Assembly: GCA_964351875.1 (NCBI GenBank)
Contig: CAYGQC010000069.1
Coordinates: forward strand, 1 to 19,165
Source of the DNA: JANSWO01 sp964351875
Lineage (GTDB): Bacteria > Pseudomonadota > Gammaproteobacteria > Pseudomonadales > Azotimanducaceae
Length of the DNA: 19,165 bases
Direction: 5' to 3'
Part shown: positions 1 through 7,576 of the stretch, piece by piece
How the letters are laid out: every line of letters starts with the position of its first letter
How positions within the stretch are numbered: position 1 is the first letter of the stretch
Program-made: the position numbers and the translations under genes
Notes under the pieces: generated by a model
The model's input: only the letters and a program-made list of their open reading frames with translations
The model's database searches: none
Told to the model about the DNA's origin: nothing

Positions 1-100
1 CACTCAATCTCTCGATCGGCGCTTTTCCGGTTTGCGCGCCGATAACGAGCAACGCGATCAGCGCATCGACTGATCTTGCGCGTGCGAGTGTGGCTGCCAC
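1..100 (-). CDS. Possible N-terminal part of a minus-strand gene running off the left edge
   Basis: One minus-strand frame is open from a stop near 178 to the window edge. Its last 33 codons, from a GTG at 100-98, read as a fairly natural peptide that includes LARARSVDALIALLVIGAQ and TGKAPIERLS. The pattern faintly resembles the start of an IclR-type winged-helix regulator, which would suit a gene divergent from leuA. There is no good ribosome binding site before the GTG, and other frames here are also open, including a Leu/Ser/Ala-rich plus frame from 3 to 215. This is a weak call that needs the sequence to the left. Confidence 0.2.
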   Translation of the reverse strand, partial: MAATLARARSVDALIALLVIGAQTGKAPIERLS

Positions 101-410
101 ATCTTTGTTGTCGGTGCTCGGATTGTTTTCCGTTCTTGCCGTTCCAGTTGCCCTCTCGGCGTCCGCTCGTCAGGCGCTGCTGTCTCTGTCCACACTATCT
201 CGTCTGCCGGGCTAGCCGGCACATTCATCTCTACAGGGCCCCATTGCCCAATTGACCCCCAAAAAGCCGATGCAGAACCCACTTAACGTGTGCGTTCTCG
301 CGCTGGCTTGCCCGTGCAAATGAGACGCTGCTGGCAAGTCTGCGTAACAGACACTATCGTGCGATTCACGCCGCCCCTGCTGCGGATGATGGTCGCCAGG
401 AGAGAGAAAC
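101..410. other. Region upstream of leuA without a confident gene
   Basis: Several short frames cross this stretch but none has both a good start and convincing composition. Two tiny plus-strand frames, 270-323 (17 codons) and 320-421 (33 codons), overlap as ATGA, and the second runs into the leuA start. Neither has a run of leucine codons or an adjoining terminator/antiterminator that would make it a leu leader peptide. No clear promoter boxes were recognised. The stretch presumably holds the leuA promoter and 5' leader. Confidence 0.4.
398..404 (+). promoter_or_regulatory. Strong ribosome binding site of leuA
   Basis: The purine-rich AGGAGAG ends six bases before the ATG at 411. It decides the start of leuA over the later in-frame ATG at codon 16. 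Confidence 0.7.
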
Positions 411-2111
411 ATGTCCGCTAATCGTGCCCAGCCTCGCGGCCGAGCCGCCGGCAAAATGCCGTTCGAAAAATATCGCGCCTTCGAGCCTGTCTCCCTGCCG
501 GATCGGCAGTGGCCCTCGAAGATTCTGGATCAGCCCCCGCGCTGGTGTAGCGTTGATCTGCGGGACGGCAACCAAGCGCTGATCGACCCCATGAACGTCG
601 ATGAAAAGCTGCGCATGTGGGATCTGCTTCTCGATGTTGGCCTGGCGGAGGTGGAGGTCGGATTCCCATCGGCGTCTCAGCCGGATTTCGATTTCATTCG
701 CAAGATTATCGATGACAACCTCATACCGGATGGTGTTGCTGTGCAGGTGCTGTGTCAGGCTCGCCGGGAACTGATCGACCGGACCTGCGAAGCGCTTGAT
801 GGTGCGAAGGACGTCATATTCCACCTCTACAACTCAACATCGGAGCTGCAGCGGCGGGTGGTTTTTCAGATGGATCGCGCCGGCATTGTCGATCTGGCTG
901 TTCAGGGCACCCAGATCGTCAGGGAAGGCCTCAAGGATTTTCCGGGCAACGTGACGTTTGAGTATTCCCCGGAGAGTTTCACCGGTACGGAGTTGGATTT
1001 TGCTGTGGATATTTGCGCGTCCGTTGCGGACACGTGGGGCGCGACCAGCGACGAGCCGATGATCATCAACCTTCCCTCGACGGTTGAGATGTCGACGCCG
1101 AATATCTACGCAGATCAGATCGAGTGGTTCTGTCGAAACTTCCCCGAACGTGACCGCATTGTGGTCAGTCTGCACACCCACAACGATCGAGGCACGGGAG
1201 TTGCTGCAACGGAGCTCGGTATTCTTGCGGGAGCCCAACGCGTGGAAGGCACGCTGTTTGGCAACGGCGAACGCACCGGTAACTGCGACATTGTCAACGT
1301 TGCGATGAACCTGTTTAGCCAGGGTGTGGACCCGGAGCTGGATTTCCGCGACATGCCGCGAATCCGCAAAACCGTTGAGGAAATCAACAAGCTTGTCGTG
1401 CCTGAAAGACATCCCTACGCCGGTGAGCTTGTCTTTACCGCGTTCTCCGGTTCCCACCAGGACGCGATCAAGAAGGGCATGTCGAAGCTAGACGGCGGTA
1501 AGTGGCAGGTGCCGTATCTGCCGATTGATCCTGCGGACGTCGGCTCCTCGTATCGCGAGGCGGTGCGGGTTAACAGCCAATCTGGCAAAGGCGGCGTCGG
1601 CTTCATTCTCGAAGAGTATTTCGGCATATCCCTGCCACGAGCAATGCTGGTGGAATTTTCAGGGCACGTGCAGCAACTGACCGAGCAGTTGGACCGAGAA
1701 GTAAAGCCAGACGAGATCTATGAGGCGCTCATAGAGGAGTACGTTCGCGAGTCCGGGCCGTACAAACTGATCTCATATGATCTGCTCGGCAGCCAGGGAT
1801 CAGCTCAACGCTGTGTTGCCAAGATCGAGGTGGCCGATCAGGCGATGACGGTTGATGGTGAGGGTAGTGGTCCTATCGAGGCGTTCGTGAACTCGTTGGT
1901 TGAAACGCTGAACGAGCCTCTGAATATCGTGGACTATCACGAGCATGCGCTTTCTTCAGGTAAGGATGCGAAAGCGATCTGCCTGCTGGCGATTGATGGT
2001 GATGAGGGCAAACCGGTCTACGGAATTGGACTGAGTCGCAATACCATCACGTCGTCGCTGGCGGCGATCATTTCCGCGATGAACCGCCGCTGGGGTGCTG
2101 TTGTGAGATAG
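411..2111 (+). CDS. leuA: 2-isopropylmalate synthase, long (actinobacterial/fungal-type) LeuA
   Basis: LeuA condenses acetyl-CoA with 2-oxoisovalerate to 2-isopropylmalate, the committed step of leucine synthesis in the cytoplasm. The 566-residue protein begins with the short extension typical of the long LeuA class (MPFEKYRAFEPV at about 16-27), followed by a DRE-TIM barrel. The catalytic Arg and metal Asp are in DLRDGNQAL (R51, D52). The metal histidines are in HTHNDRG (H255, H257), and the conserved NGERTGN motif is at 285-291. The C-terminal third, from about 430 with the GSGPIEAFVNSL stretch, matches the LeuA regulatory domain that binds leucine as feedback inhibitor in this family. The length fits the class (about 560), and no residue looks broken. 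The gene stands alone. The family assignment is very secure. Confidence 0.96.
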   Translation: MSANRAQPRGRAAGKMPFEKYRAFEPVSLPDRQWPSKILDQPPRWCSVDLRDGNQALIDPMNVDEKLRMWDLLLDVGLAEVEVGFPSASQPDFDFIRKIIDDNLIPDGVAVQVLCQARRELIDRTCEALDGAKDVIFHLYNSTSELQRRVVFQMDRAGIVDLAVQGTQIVREGLKDFPGNVTFEYSPESFTGTELDFAVDICASVADTWGATSDEPMIINLPSTVEMSTPNIYADQIEWFCRNFPERDRIVVSLHTHNDRGTGVAATELGILAGAQRVEGTLFGNGERTGNCDIVNVAMNLFSQGVDPELDFRDMPRIRKTVEEINKLVVPERHPYAGELVFTAFSGSHQDAIKKGMSKLDGGKWQVPYLPIDPADVGSSYREAVRVNSQSGKGGVGFILEEYFGISLPRAMLVEFSGHVQQLTEQLDREVKPDEIYEALIEEYVRESGPYKLISYDLLGSQGSAQRCVAKIEVADQAMTVDGEGSGPIEAFVNSLVETLNEPLNIVDYHEHALSSGKDAKAICLLAIDGDEGKPVYGIGLSRNTITSSLAAIISAMNRRWGAVVR

Positions 2112-2115
2112 CGCA

Positions 2116-2134
2116 GAGGAACTTCCTCAGATTT
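2116..2134 (+). terminator. Weak terminator-like hairpin after leuA
   Basis: GAGG (2116-2119) pairs with CCTC (2125-2128) around a five-base loop and is followed by a T-rich stretch. With only four pairs, its function as a rho-independent terminator is doubtful. Confidence 0.25.
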
Positions 2135-2264
2135 TCTCTCCGGTTCGATGCACGTTGTCATCTATTAAATGAAGGCTTCATCTCCGGGTCACGCAGGCTC
2201 CATGTTGTGAGCCCACGGTGTGTTCACCGACGCGAAATCGCGTTGAGTGCACAATCAACACTGT

Positions 2265-2268
2265 GGAG
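2265..2268 (+). promoter_or_regulatory. Ribosome binding site that fixes the PhoX start
   Basis: GGAG lies eight bases before the ATG at 2277. That start places the twin-arginine signal right at the N-terminus. The ATG at 2247 is therefore judged not to be the real start, although the frame is open from there. Confidence 0.6.
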
Positions 2269-2276
2269 CTCACACA

Positions 2277-3836
2277 ATGAAAAAGACTGTCTCACGACGA
2301 CAATTCTCACAACTCGCTGCAACCGCCGCTGCGGCGTCGGCTGTCGCCCCATTGGGTCTATTCAACGCTCGCGTCGCGTCTGCGGCGCAAGGGTGCGACC
2401 CGGCCAGTTTTAGGGTTCCAGGTTTTGGACCGTTGTCACCGAGGCTTCCGGCCAACACGGAAGACCTGAGCGGACTGGTTGGCGTTGACGGTCTGTCCGG
2501 TGACTTTCGCGGCCAGCCACTGTTGCGCTTGCCCCAGGGGTTTAACTATCGCGCCATTTCCATTCGTGGACAGTTGATGAGCGACGGTAACCTGGTTCCG
2601 GGTGACCATGACGGCATGGCAGCCTTTCGTGTCCGGGGCGGAAATACCGCGCTTGTCCGCAACCATGAACTCAGTCCGACCGAAGACGAGGCTGGAAACA
2701 ATCTGGGATGTTTGTCAGCGAATGGCCGAGTATATGACCCGTTTACCGGGGCCGCGGCAGGTCTTGGCGGCGGTGGTACGTCGACCATCGTATTGAATCG
2801 ACAGGGTGAAGTGCTGGGTGATTATGTCTCTCTCGGCGGTACCATTAGAAATTGTGCTGGCGGCCCTGCTCCTTGGGGGTCCTGGATTTCCTGCGAGGAA
2901 ACGGTTTCCACGCCGGCGACCAATGACGAAGTAACGAAGAAGCACGGTTACAACTTCGAAGTGCCGGCAGATTTGCGTCAGGCAGTTGATCCCATACCGC
3001 TGATCGCCATGGGCCGTATGAACCACGAAGCGGTGTCGGTGGATCCGCGCAATGGCGAAATTTTCCAGACAGAAGATCGCGGTGATAGCGCTTACTACAA
3101 GTTTGTGCCGTCAAAAACACCTCGTCGCTTTGGCGATCTGCAGGAGGGTGGAGATCTTTATGCGATGGTCATAGATCCGGACCAGCGTGCCAATTGCGAC
3201 AACAGCGCGCTACCTATTGGTGAGTTCCAGGGTACATCCGTTGTCGATACCCGTGGTTTAGGCCGAGGCGCTTCGAGCAGCATGCTGCCGTTTCTCGGTC
3301 AGCCTCTGAAGATAAGCTGGGTAAAGCTCGAGGATGTGGATCCTGAGGAAGACACCCTACGTTTCGAAGCGCAGACAAAAGGCGCTGCCGTGTTCTGGCG
3401 CGGTGAGGGCGCCTGGTATTTTGGTGGTAAGCATTACTGGGTCAACAGTGGCGCTGGCGACGCCGCGGAAGGGCAAGTCATGTGTTACGACCCGAAAACG
3501 GAAACCGTGACGCTGGTTGTTGAGTCCACTGACGAAAACCTACTCGATGGCCCGGACAACATCACGGTTGGCTATGACGGCACTCTGTACCTCTGCGAGG
3601 ATGGCAGCAGCGGCAGCCTCGGAGCGGAAAACTTCAGCCAGCGCGTTGTTGGTGTTGATGCAACGGGTGGTCTGTTTGATCTTGCTCAGAACATCATTCC
3701 GGGTGATACGAGTGAGTTTGGCGGAGCCTGTTTCTCGCCTGATGGTCGGTTTTTCTACGTCAACAGTCAGGGCGTGGGAATCACTTACGTCATCTGGCGC
3801 GACGGCTATCGACCGATTCTGCTTCGCGACGGCTAG
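2277..3836 (+). CDS. Tat-exported PhoX/DUF839-family protein, probable alkaline phosphatase
   Basis: The family includes PhoX, a calcium- and iron-dependent periplasmic alkaline phosphatase that releases phosphate from organic esters; other DUF839 members are uncharacterised. The 519-residue protein starts with a twin-arginine signal (SRRQF at 6-10), an Ala-rich hydrophobic segment, and a likely cleavage site after ASA (36). Family signatures follow: RNHE (128-131), APWGSWISCEET (198-209, with the conserved Cys at 206), GRMNHEAV (246-253) and TEDRGDSAYYKF (265-276). The rest reads as repeated beta-propeller-like strands, ending in a CFSPDGRFFYVNSQG segment. Length is close to short PhoX-like proteins. 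No Pho box was found upstream, so phosphate control is not supported, and substrate specificity is inferred only from the family. Confidence 0.85.
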   Translation: MKKTVSRRQFSQLAATAAAASAVAPLGLFNARVASAAQGCDPASFRVPGFGPLSPRLPANTEDLSGLVGVDGLSGDFRGQPLLRLPQGFNYRAISIRGQLMSDGNLVPGDHDGMAAFRVRGGNTALVRNHELSPTEDEAGNNLGCLSANGRVYDPFTGAAAGLGGGGTSTIVLNRQGEVLGDYVSLGGTIRNCAGGPAPWGSWISCEETVSTPATNDEVTKKHGYNFEVPADLRQAVDPIPLIAMGRMNHEAVSVDPRNGEIFQTEDRGDSAYYKFVPSKTPRRFGDLQEGGDLYAMVIDPDQRANCDNSALPIGEFQGTSVVDTRGLGRGASSSMLPFLGQPLKISWVKLEDVDPEEDTLRFEAQTKGAAVFWRGEGAWYFGGKHYWVNSGAGDAAEGQVMCYDPKTETVTLVVESTDENLLDGPDNITVGYDGTLYLCEDGSSGSLGAENFSQRVVGVDATGGLFDLAQNIIPGDTSEFGGACFSPDGRFFYVNSQGVGITYVIWRDGYRPILLRDG

Positions 3837-3849
3837 CACGCAGTGCCAA

Positions 3850-3874
3850 GTTCGGCGGGCACTTCCCGCCGAAC
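3850..3874 (+). terminator. Hairpin after the PhoX-like gene
   Basis: A perfect 10-base inverted repeat (GTTCGGCGGG, with its complement at 3865-3874) encloses a five-base loop, 13 bases after the stop codon. The stem is strong, but no T-run follows. It may act as a transcription end or an RNA-stabilising hairpin rather than a classic rho-independent terminator. Confidence 0.5.
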
Positions 3875-3912
3875 GACCTGCGACATGCTGCGCGCTATGA
3901 CCGTTATGACCG

Positions 3913-4004
3913 GTCATTGCGAGCCCGAAGGGCGCGGCAATCTCCTGCAGGCGGGTAGTTGTCCTTATGAGATCGCGTCAGTCGCTGCGCTCCTTCGCGA
4001 TGAC
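3913..4004. repeat. 92-bp inverted-repeat element, copy 1
   Basis: The element begins with GTCATTGCGAG and ends with CTTCGCGATGAC, which are imperfect inverted copies of each other. Inner segments (GGCAATCTC and GAGATCGCG) also pair, so the whole unit can fold as one long imperfect hairpin. It is nearly identical to the copy at 4068-4159. Elements with this type of end are known as dispersed REP- or MITE-like repeats in many bacterial genomes. It encodes no protein. Confidence 0.75.
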
Positions 4005-4015
4005 GCGCAGTTATA

Positions 4016-4030
4016 GCGCTTCGCGATGAC
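4016..4030. repeat. Truncated tail of the same repeat element
   Basis: GCGCTTCGCGATGAC repeats the right end of the 92-bp element without the rest of it, between the two full copies. It looks like a remnant of a third copy. Confidence 0.5.
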
Positions 4031-4067
4031 GGGTAGTTGTGGCGCCTCGCGCTGACCGTTAAGACCC

Positions 4068-4159
4068 GTCATTGCGAGCCCGTAGGGCGCGGCAATCTCC
4101 TGCAGGCAGGTAGTTGTCCTCATGAGATCGCGTCAGTCGCTTCGCTCCTTCGCGATGAC
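4068..4159. repeat. 92-bp inverted-repeat element, copy 2
   Basis: This copy has the same length and orientation as the one at 3913-4004 and starts 155 bases later, differing at only a handful of positions. The similarity extends to the left of each copy (a GACCGTTA-type stretch), so a larger unit seems to have been duplicated in tandem. Confidence 0.75.
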
Positions 4160-4231
4160 GGATAGGTAGGCGTTGCGATCAGTTTTGCTCTCGGCAGTTC
4201 GCAAGCGAACGCCTGACTCCCGCCGATCGGT

Positions 4232-5041
4232 TTACCGCCCCTTGAAGTCAGCCTTGCGTCGCTCCATGAATGACGCCATGCCTTCCTTGAAGTCTTCTGT
4301 CTGAAACAGTGGCAATAGCTGCAGGAAGACATGGTGAACGTGATCGTCGAACGTCTCGTTCATGCCCATGCGCATCATGCGCTTCGATGCTTGTACGGCG
4401 AGTGGCGCGTTGGCCGTGATCTCACGAGCGATCGACATGCCTTTTTCGAGGCACTCTGCAGCCGGCACCACGTGGTTTACCAGACCGAGTTCCAGACTCT
4501 CCGCGCCGTTCAAGGTGCGTCCGGTGAAGATCAGTTCGGCTGCTTTAGCCCAGCCCAGCAGACGGGGAAGAATCCACGTGCCACCCGATTCCGGCACGAT
4601 GCCACGAGCGGTAAACGCAGCGGCGAGCTTTGCTTCTTCGGCCATGATGCGGATGTCGCAACCCATTGCCATGTCCATGCCGTAGCCTGCGGCTGATCCG
4701 TTCAGTATGCATATCGTGGGCGTGTCCAGGTTGTACAGAACAGTGGGTGGAGTATTGCGCAGATCCAGAGTCGTGCTGACGGTTTGACGACTCGAAATGT
4801 TGTCGCTGATAGCGCTACCCCGAAGATCGAGGCCCGCACAGAAGAAACGGCCTGTTCCGGTGAGCACGATCACTCGCACTTTCTTATCAGCATCCGCTGC
4901 CAGCAGGTGCTCGCTTACTGAATTGAGCATCTCGGGCGAGATGGTGTTCTGTCGCTCGGGGCGATTCAGCGTGATCGTTGCGATGCCGTCGGCAACGTCG
5001 TAGAGGACTTCTTGTTCGCCGGCTTGTGCTTGTTCTGCCAT
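4232..5041 (-). CDS. Enoyl-CoA hydratase/isomerase (crotonase) family protein
   Basis: Crotonases act on acyl-CoA thioesters (hydration, isomerisation, hydrolysis and others), mostly in fatty-acid or aromatic-acid breakdown. The 269-residue protein has the usual length and layout: TITLNRPERQNTIS at 22-35, the oxyanion-hole segments FFCAGLDL (66-73) and NGSAAGYGMDMAMGCD (114-129), and the C-terminal FKEGMASFMERRKADFKG tail typical of the family. The two glutamates of classical enoyl-CoA hydratase are not both present. The first aligns with Asp123, and the second lies in a divergent segment that instead has RGIVPESGG (146-154). The chemistry is therefore uncertain. A GGAG site (complement of 5051-5054) precedes the ATG by nine bases. 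It stands alone on the minus strand, diverging from the small gene at 5175. Confidence 0.88.
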   Translation of the reverse strand: MAEQAQAGEQEVLYDVADGIATITLNRPERQNTISPEMLNSVSEHLLAADADKKVRVIVLTGTGRFFCAGLDLRGSAISDNISSRQTVSTTLDLRNTPPTVLYNLDTPTICILNGSAAGYGMDMAMGCDIRIMAEEAKLAAAFTARGIVPESGGTWILPRLLGWAKAAELIFTGRTLNGAESLELGLVNHVVPAAECLEKGMSIAREITANAPLAVQASKRMMRMGMNETFDDHVHHVFLQLLPLFQTEDFKEGMASFMERRKADFKGR

Positions 5042-5174
5042 TTGAGTGATCTCCGAGGTCTGCTTGGTGGTTTTCCTTCAGACACCAAATTACCAGCATT
5101 TTGCACTTCCTGCTGGCAGGTCTGGCGAGCGGCGTCTAACGTTAATTGAAGAGTCGGACAGGAATTCCCTAGCA

Positions 5175-5411
5175 GTGAGCGACAACCCGATATCACCGCG
5201 CCAGCACCAACAACTTGTTGATGTGCTTGAGATTTACTACGCGAGGCAAGTCCGAGCGGACATGCTTCGACAGGTGCGCCGGCTGCGTCAGGAGGCGGAT
5301 CAGGTGGTTGCGCTCGACCCCGCGCGAAAGCGCGAGATCAAGAGCTACTACGACGCCATGCTGTTTACCGCCGATGAGCTGCTGCGCTACCTTGGCGACG
5401 ATAGCGTCTGA
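5175..5411 (+). CDS. Small conserved-looking cytoplasmic protein of unknown function
   Basis: I do not recognise the family. From a GTG at 5175 the frame encodes 78 residues, soluble, charged and apparently helical. The YYARQVRADMLRQVRRLRQE segment (about 19-38) has strong amphipathic or coiled-coil character, and a DAMLFTADELLRYLGDD end follows. AGGA at 5160-5163 is a plausible if distant ribosome binding site. The frame is open further upstream to 5046, but that part is poor in coding character and would overlap the leader of the divergent crotonase gene. It ends 42 bases before the convergent Nudix gene. Composition favours a real gene over a chance frame. Confidence 0.6.
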   Translation: MSDNPISPRQHQQLVDVLEIYYARQVRADMLRQVRRLRQEADQVVALDPARKREIKSYYDAMLFTADELLRYLGDDSV

Positions 5412-5453
5412 GTCTGCCCCTCCTGCCACGCGCGCCAAAGACAGCCGGAACGG

Positions 5454-6263
5454 CTAGCCCGCCCGGTCAGGCATTTTCTCCTCGGTGATGTCGTATCCCG
5501 CTTCCGCAGGAATACAGAGATATGCGCCGTCATTCCGCTTCTCCAGGACCGGCTCCACGCGAACCGTTGGCTCAGACGCAGCGCTTGCCAGTGCCTCGTC
5601 AACGCTGCCGTACTGAGCCAGCTTCCAGACGTTGCGCAGGGTGGGAAAGATGATCGTGTATTTGCCGCTCTCTGCACCCGCCAGAGCATCCCTGGGCCGA
5701 ATCCAGACCGAATCGACCGACTCGCTGCCGTCGTGCAGCGCCACGTGATCTTCTGGCGCGCGCGCCAGGTAGAAGTGCGTGTCAAAGCGTTTGGGCATCA
5801 TCGATGGCGTAACCCAATGCGCGAAGTGGGTCAGCAGGTCACACGCGACCACTAGCTGCTCCTTAGCCAGGAAACCCGCCATGCTGATTTCTCCCGATAC
5901 GAGCTTGGCGCGATAGTGTTCCAGCCCGGCCAGGCGTTCGCCGTCGATCAGGTCTTCGCTATCAACCGGGCGAGCGAGCAGAACGCCGCACTCCTCGAAC
6001 GCTTCACGCACGGAAGAGACCTCAATCGCGCGCTGGTTAGGCTCCGAGCTGGCACCACGCAGATAATCAGCCAGCTCTGGAGCGCTGTCCTGCGCATCGG
6101 TCTTGCCGCCGGGAAAGACGAGCGCGCCGGACGCGAAGTCGATCTGGTGGTGTCGCACCACCATGAAAACCTCCATCTCGCCATCGGTCTCGCGAAGCAT
6201 GAGTACGGTCGCCGCCGGGATAATGGCGGGCCGGTTTTCTGAACCTTTCTTGTCGTTGCTCAT
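5454..6263 (-). CDS. Nudix hydrolase of the NUDT7/NUDT19 (CoA diphosphatase-like) type
   Basis: Nudix enzymes cleave nucleoside diphosphates linked to another group; relatives of this layout act on CoA and its thioesters. The 269-residue protein shows a split Nudix box: GALVFPGGKTDAQD (46-59) and, after an insertion of about 25 residues, VREAFEECGVLL (85-96) with the metal-binding Glu residues. The insertion between the Gly-rich start and the REXXEE core, and the overall length, fit the NUDT19-like subgroup rather than MutT. The ATG overlaps the stop of the upstream oxidoreductase gene by four bases (ATGA), so translation is probably coupled. The exact substrate is inferred only from the subgroup. 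Confidence 0.82.
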   Translation of the reverse strand: MSNDKKGSENRPAIIPAATVLMLRETDGEMEVFMVVRHHQIDFASGALVFPGGKTDAQDSAPELADYLRGASSEPNQRAIEVSSVREAFEECGVLLARPVDSEDLIDGERLAGLEHYRAKLVSGEISMAGFLAKEQLVVACDLLTHFAHWVTPSMMPKRFDTHFYLARAPEDHVALHDGSESVDSVWIRPRDALAGAESGKYTIIFPTLRNVWKLAQYGSVDEALASAASEPTVRVEPVLEKRNDGAYLCIPAEAGYDITEEKMPDRAG

Positions 6264-7156
6264 CGGCCTGCAACCTCGTTGATGAAGCGGTCCAGGGTTG
6301 CGATCTTGTTGTCGTGATCGCCCAGCGTGAAGTCAGGCACGATCAGCTCGTCGACACCCGCGGCCTCGTACTCCGCGACAATTGCGCGCAGCTCTTCGGT
6401 GTCGCCGATGATCGATGCCTGCTGAAGGTTTGCGTTGCGCATCTGTTCCAGAAACGCCTTGTCTTCGCTGTAGAACAGCAGTGCGACTGCGCTGCGCTGA
6501 ATCTCAGTTGGGTTCCTGCCGAGCTCCGCGCAATAGCCATCGATGATGGCATTCTTGTGGGCGAGGGTTTCCGGGGTGCCCCAGACATTCCATTCGTCGG
6601 CGTATTCGGCTGTGATTTTCAGCGTCACCTTTTCGCCACCGCCGCCAATCATGAGCGGCAATGGGCTCTGTACAGGTTTTGGCTCGCACGAAGCGTCAGT
6701 GAGCTGGTAGTACTTGCCGTCAAAGTTTGCCTTCGTCTCGGAGTACATCGCCTTGATGACCTGACAGGCCTCGCGCAGTCGGCCAAGCCGCTCGCCCACG
6801 GTGTAGAAGGGCAAGCCGTACTGTTCGTGCTCGTTTTCCTGCCAGCCGGCGCCGAGTCCGAGAACCACTCGACCATCACTAATGTGGTCAAGGGTTGCCG
6901 CCATCTTTGCGAGCACCGCTGGATGGCGATACGTGTTGCCAGTGACGAGAGTGCCCATCCGCAGGCGTGGCACCTGGGCAGCGATAGCGCTGAGCGTTAC
7001 CCAGGCTTCGGGCCAGGGCGCGGAGGTGTCCTCGGCGTTCGGCATGAAGTGGTCGGCGTACCAGAATCCGTCCCAGCCGGTTTGCTCAACATGTTTGGCC
7101 AGTGTGAGCACTGCATCGAATGGCTGGGCCGGGTTGGGCCAGAAGCTGAATCTCAT
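6260..7156 (-). CDS. Luciferase-like (LLM class, F420-type) oxidoreductase
   Basis: Members are TIM-barrel flavin- or F420-dependent monooxygenases or dehydrogenases. The 298-residue protein begins MRFSFWPNPAQPFDAVLTLA, followed by TGWDGFWYADHFMPN (26-40), VTGNTYRHPAVLAKMAATLDH (71-91), GRVVLGLGAGWQENEHEQYG (95-114) and MIGGGGEKVTLK. This is the pattern of proteins usually labelled F420-dependent LLM oxidoreductase. Whether this organism makes F420 is not shown here; FMN use is possible. GGGGAGA (complement of 7161-7167) precedes the ATG. It is the first gene of a two-gene unit with the Nudix hydrolase. The substrate is unknown. Confidence 0.85.
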   Translation of the reverse strand: MRFSFWPNPAQPFDAVLTLAKHVEQTGWDGFWYADHFMPNAEDTSAPWPEAWVTLSAIAAQVPRLRMGTLVTGNTYRHPAVLAKMAATLDHISDGRVVLGLGAGWQENEHEQYGLPFYTVGERLGRLREACQVIKAMYSETKANFDGKYYQLTDASCEPKPVQSPLPLMIGGGGEKVTLKITAEYADEWNVWGTPETLAHKNAIIDGYCAELGRNPTEIQRSAVALLFYSEDKAFLEQMRNANLQQASIIGDTEELRAIVAEYEAAGVDELIVPDFTLGDHDNKIATLDRFINEVAGR

Positions 7157-7281
7157 GTTGTCTCCCCGAAGTGACGACTCGCGCGGAATGCGCTCCCCAT
7201 GTTCGCTCAGCCAAAAGCGCTATGGCAAACTCTTGTGAACAGGGCTGAACAGCGACCCTGCTTCGGACATCGGAGAAGTCC
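7157..7281. other. Divergent intergenic region between the LLM gene and the DUF503 gene
   Basis: This stretch must hold promoters for both directions. Each gene has a strong ribosome binding site at its own edge: GGGGAGA on the minus side and GGAG at 7272-7275 on the plus side. I could not pick out convincing paired -35 and -10 boxes or an operator palindrome. Confidence 0.35.
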
Positions 7282-7566
7282 TTGAGTATTTCCTGTGTAG
7301 TCGTCGACTTTCATCTGGACGGCTGTCGTTCCCTCAAGGAGAAACGCCACTGTCTGGCGGGGCTGCGTGAGCGCTATGGTCGACAGACGAACGTTGCCGT
7401 CTTCGAGAGTGCCTACGCGGACAGCCTCGATAGAGCGCAGTGGAGTTTTGTCGTCGCCGCGAGTGCGTCGGGGCCCGTGTCGAGCCAGATCAACAAGATG
7501 CTCGAATCGATCGAGACCCAGGTTGATGCCGTCATTGTCGATGTGCAGACCTGGCAACTGGATTGA
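7282..7566 (+). CDS. DUF503 (YlxP-like) family protein
   Basis: The 94-residue protein begins SISCVVVDFHLDGCRSLKEKRHCLAGLRERYG, the typical opening of DUF503/YlxP proteins: a first beta strand, the SLKEKR motif, then a helix ending in the R-X-R region. It continues with NVAVFESAYADSLDRAQWSFVV, also characteristic. YlxP-like proteins are small ferredoxin-like folds often found near ribosome-maturation genes, and their role is unclear. The TTG start at 7282 is chosen because GGAG (7272-7275) is six bases upstream and the protein would otherwise lack its first strand. It opens a compact four-gene run. Confidence 0.85.
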   Translation: MSISCVVVDFHLDGCRSLKEKRHCLAGLRERYGRQTNVAVFESAYADSLDRAQWSFVVAASASGPVSSQINKMLESIETQVDAVIVDVQTWQLD

Positions 7567-7576
7567 GACCATCTCA

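Noticed and set aside
3..215. Plus-strand open frame at the left edge ending in leucine-rich codons
   Set aside because: Its Ser/Ala/Leu-rich composition looks like antisense of another frame, and no start is visible inside the window.
270..421. Leucine leader peptide and attenuator before leuA
   Set aside because: The short frames lack clustered leucine codons and no terminator/antiterminator pair is visible.
366..1627. Several minus-strand open frames within leuA
   Set aside because: They are antisense shadows of a well-identified gene and have no family-like sequence.
2155..2175. Pho box upstream of the PhoX-like gene
   Set aside because: One TGTCAT half-site is present but the second half, 11 bases on, does not match.
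2247..2276. Upstream ATG as start of the PhoX-like protein
   Set aside because: It would put 10 residues before the twin-arginine signal, and the GGAG site is positioned for the ATG at 2277.
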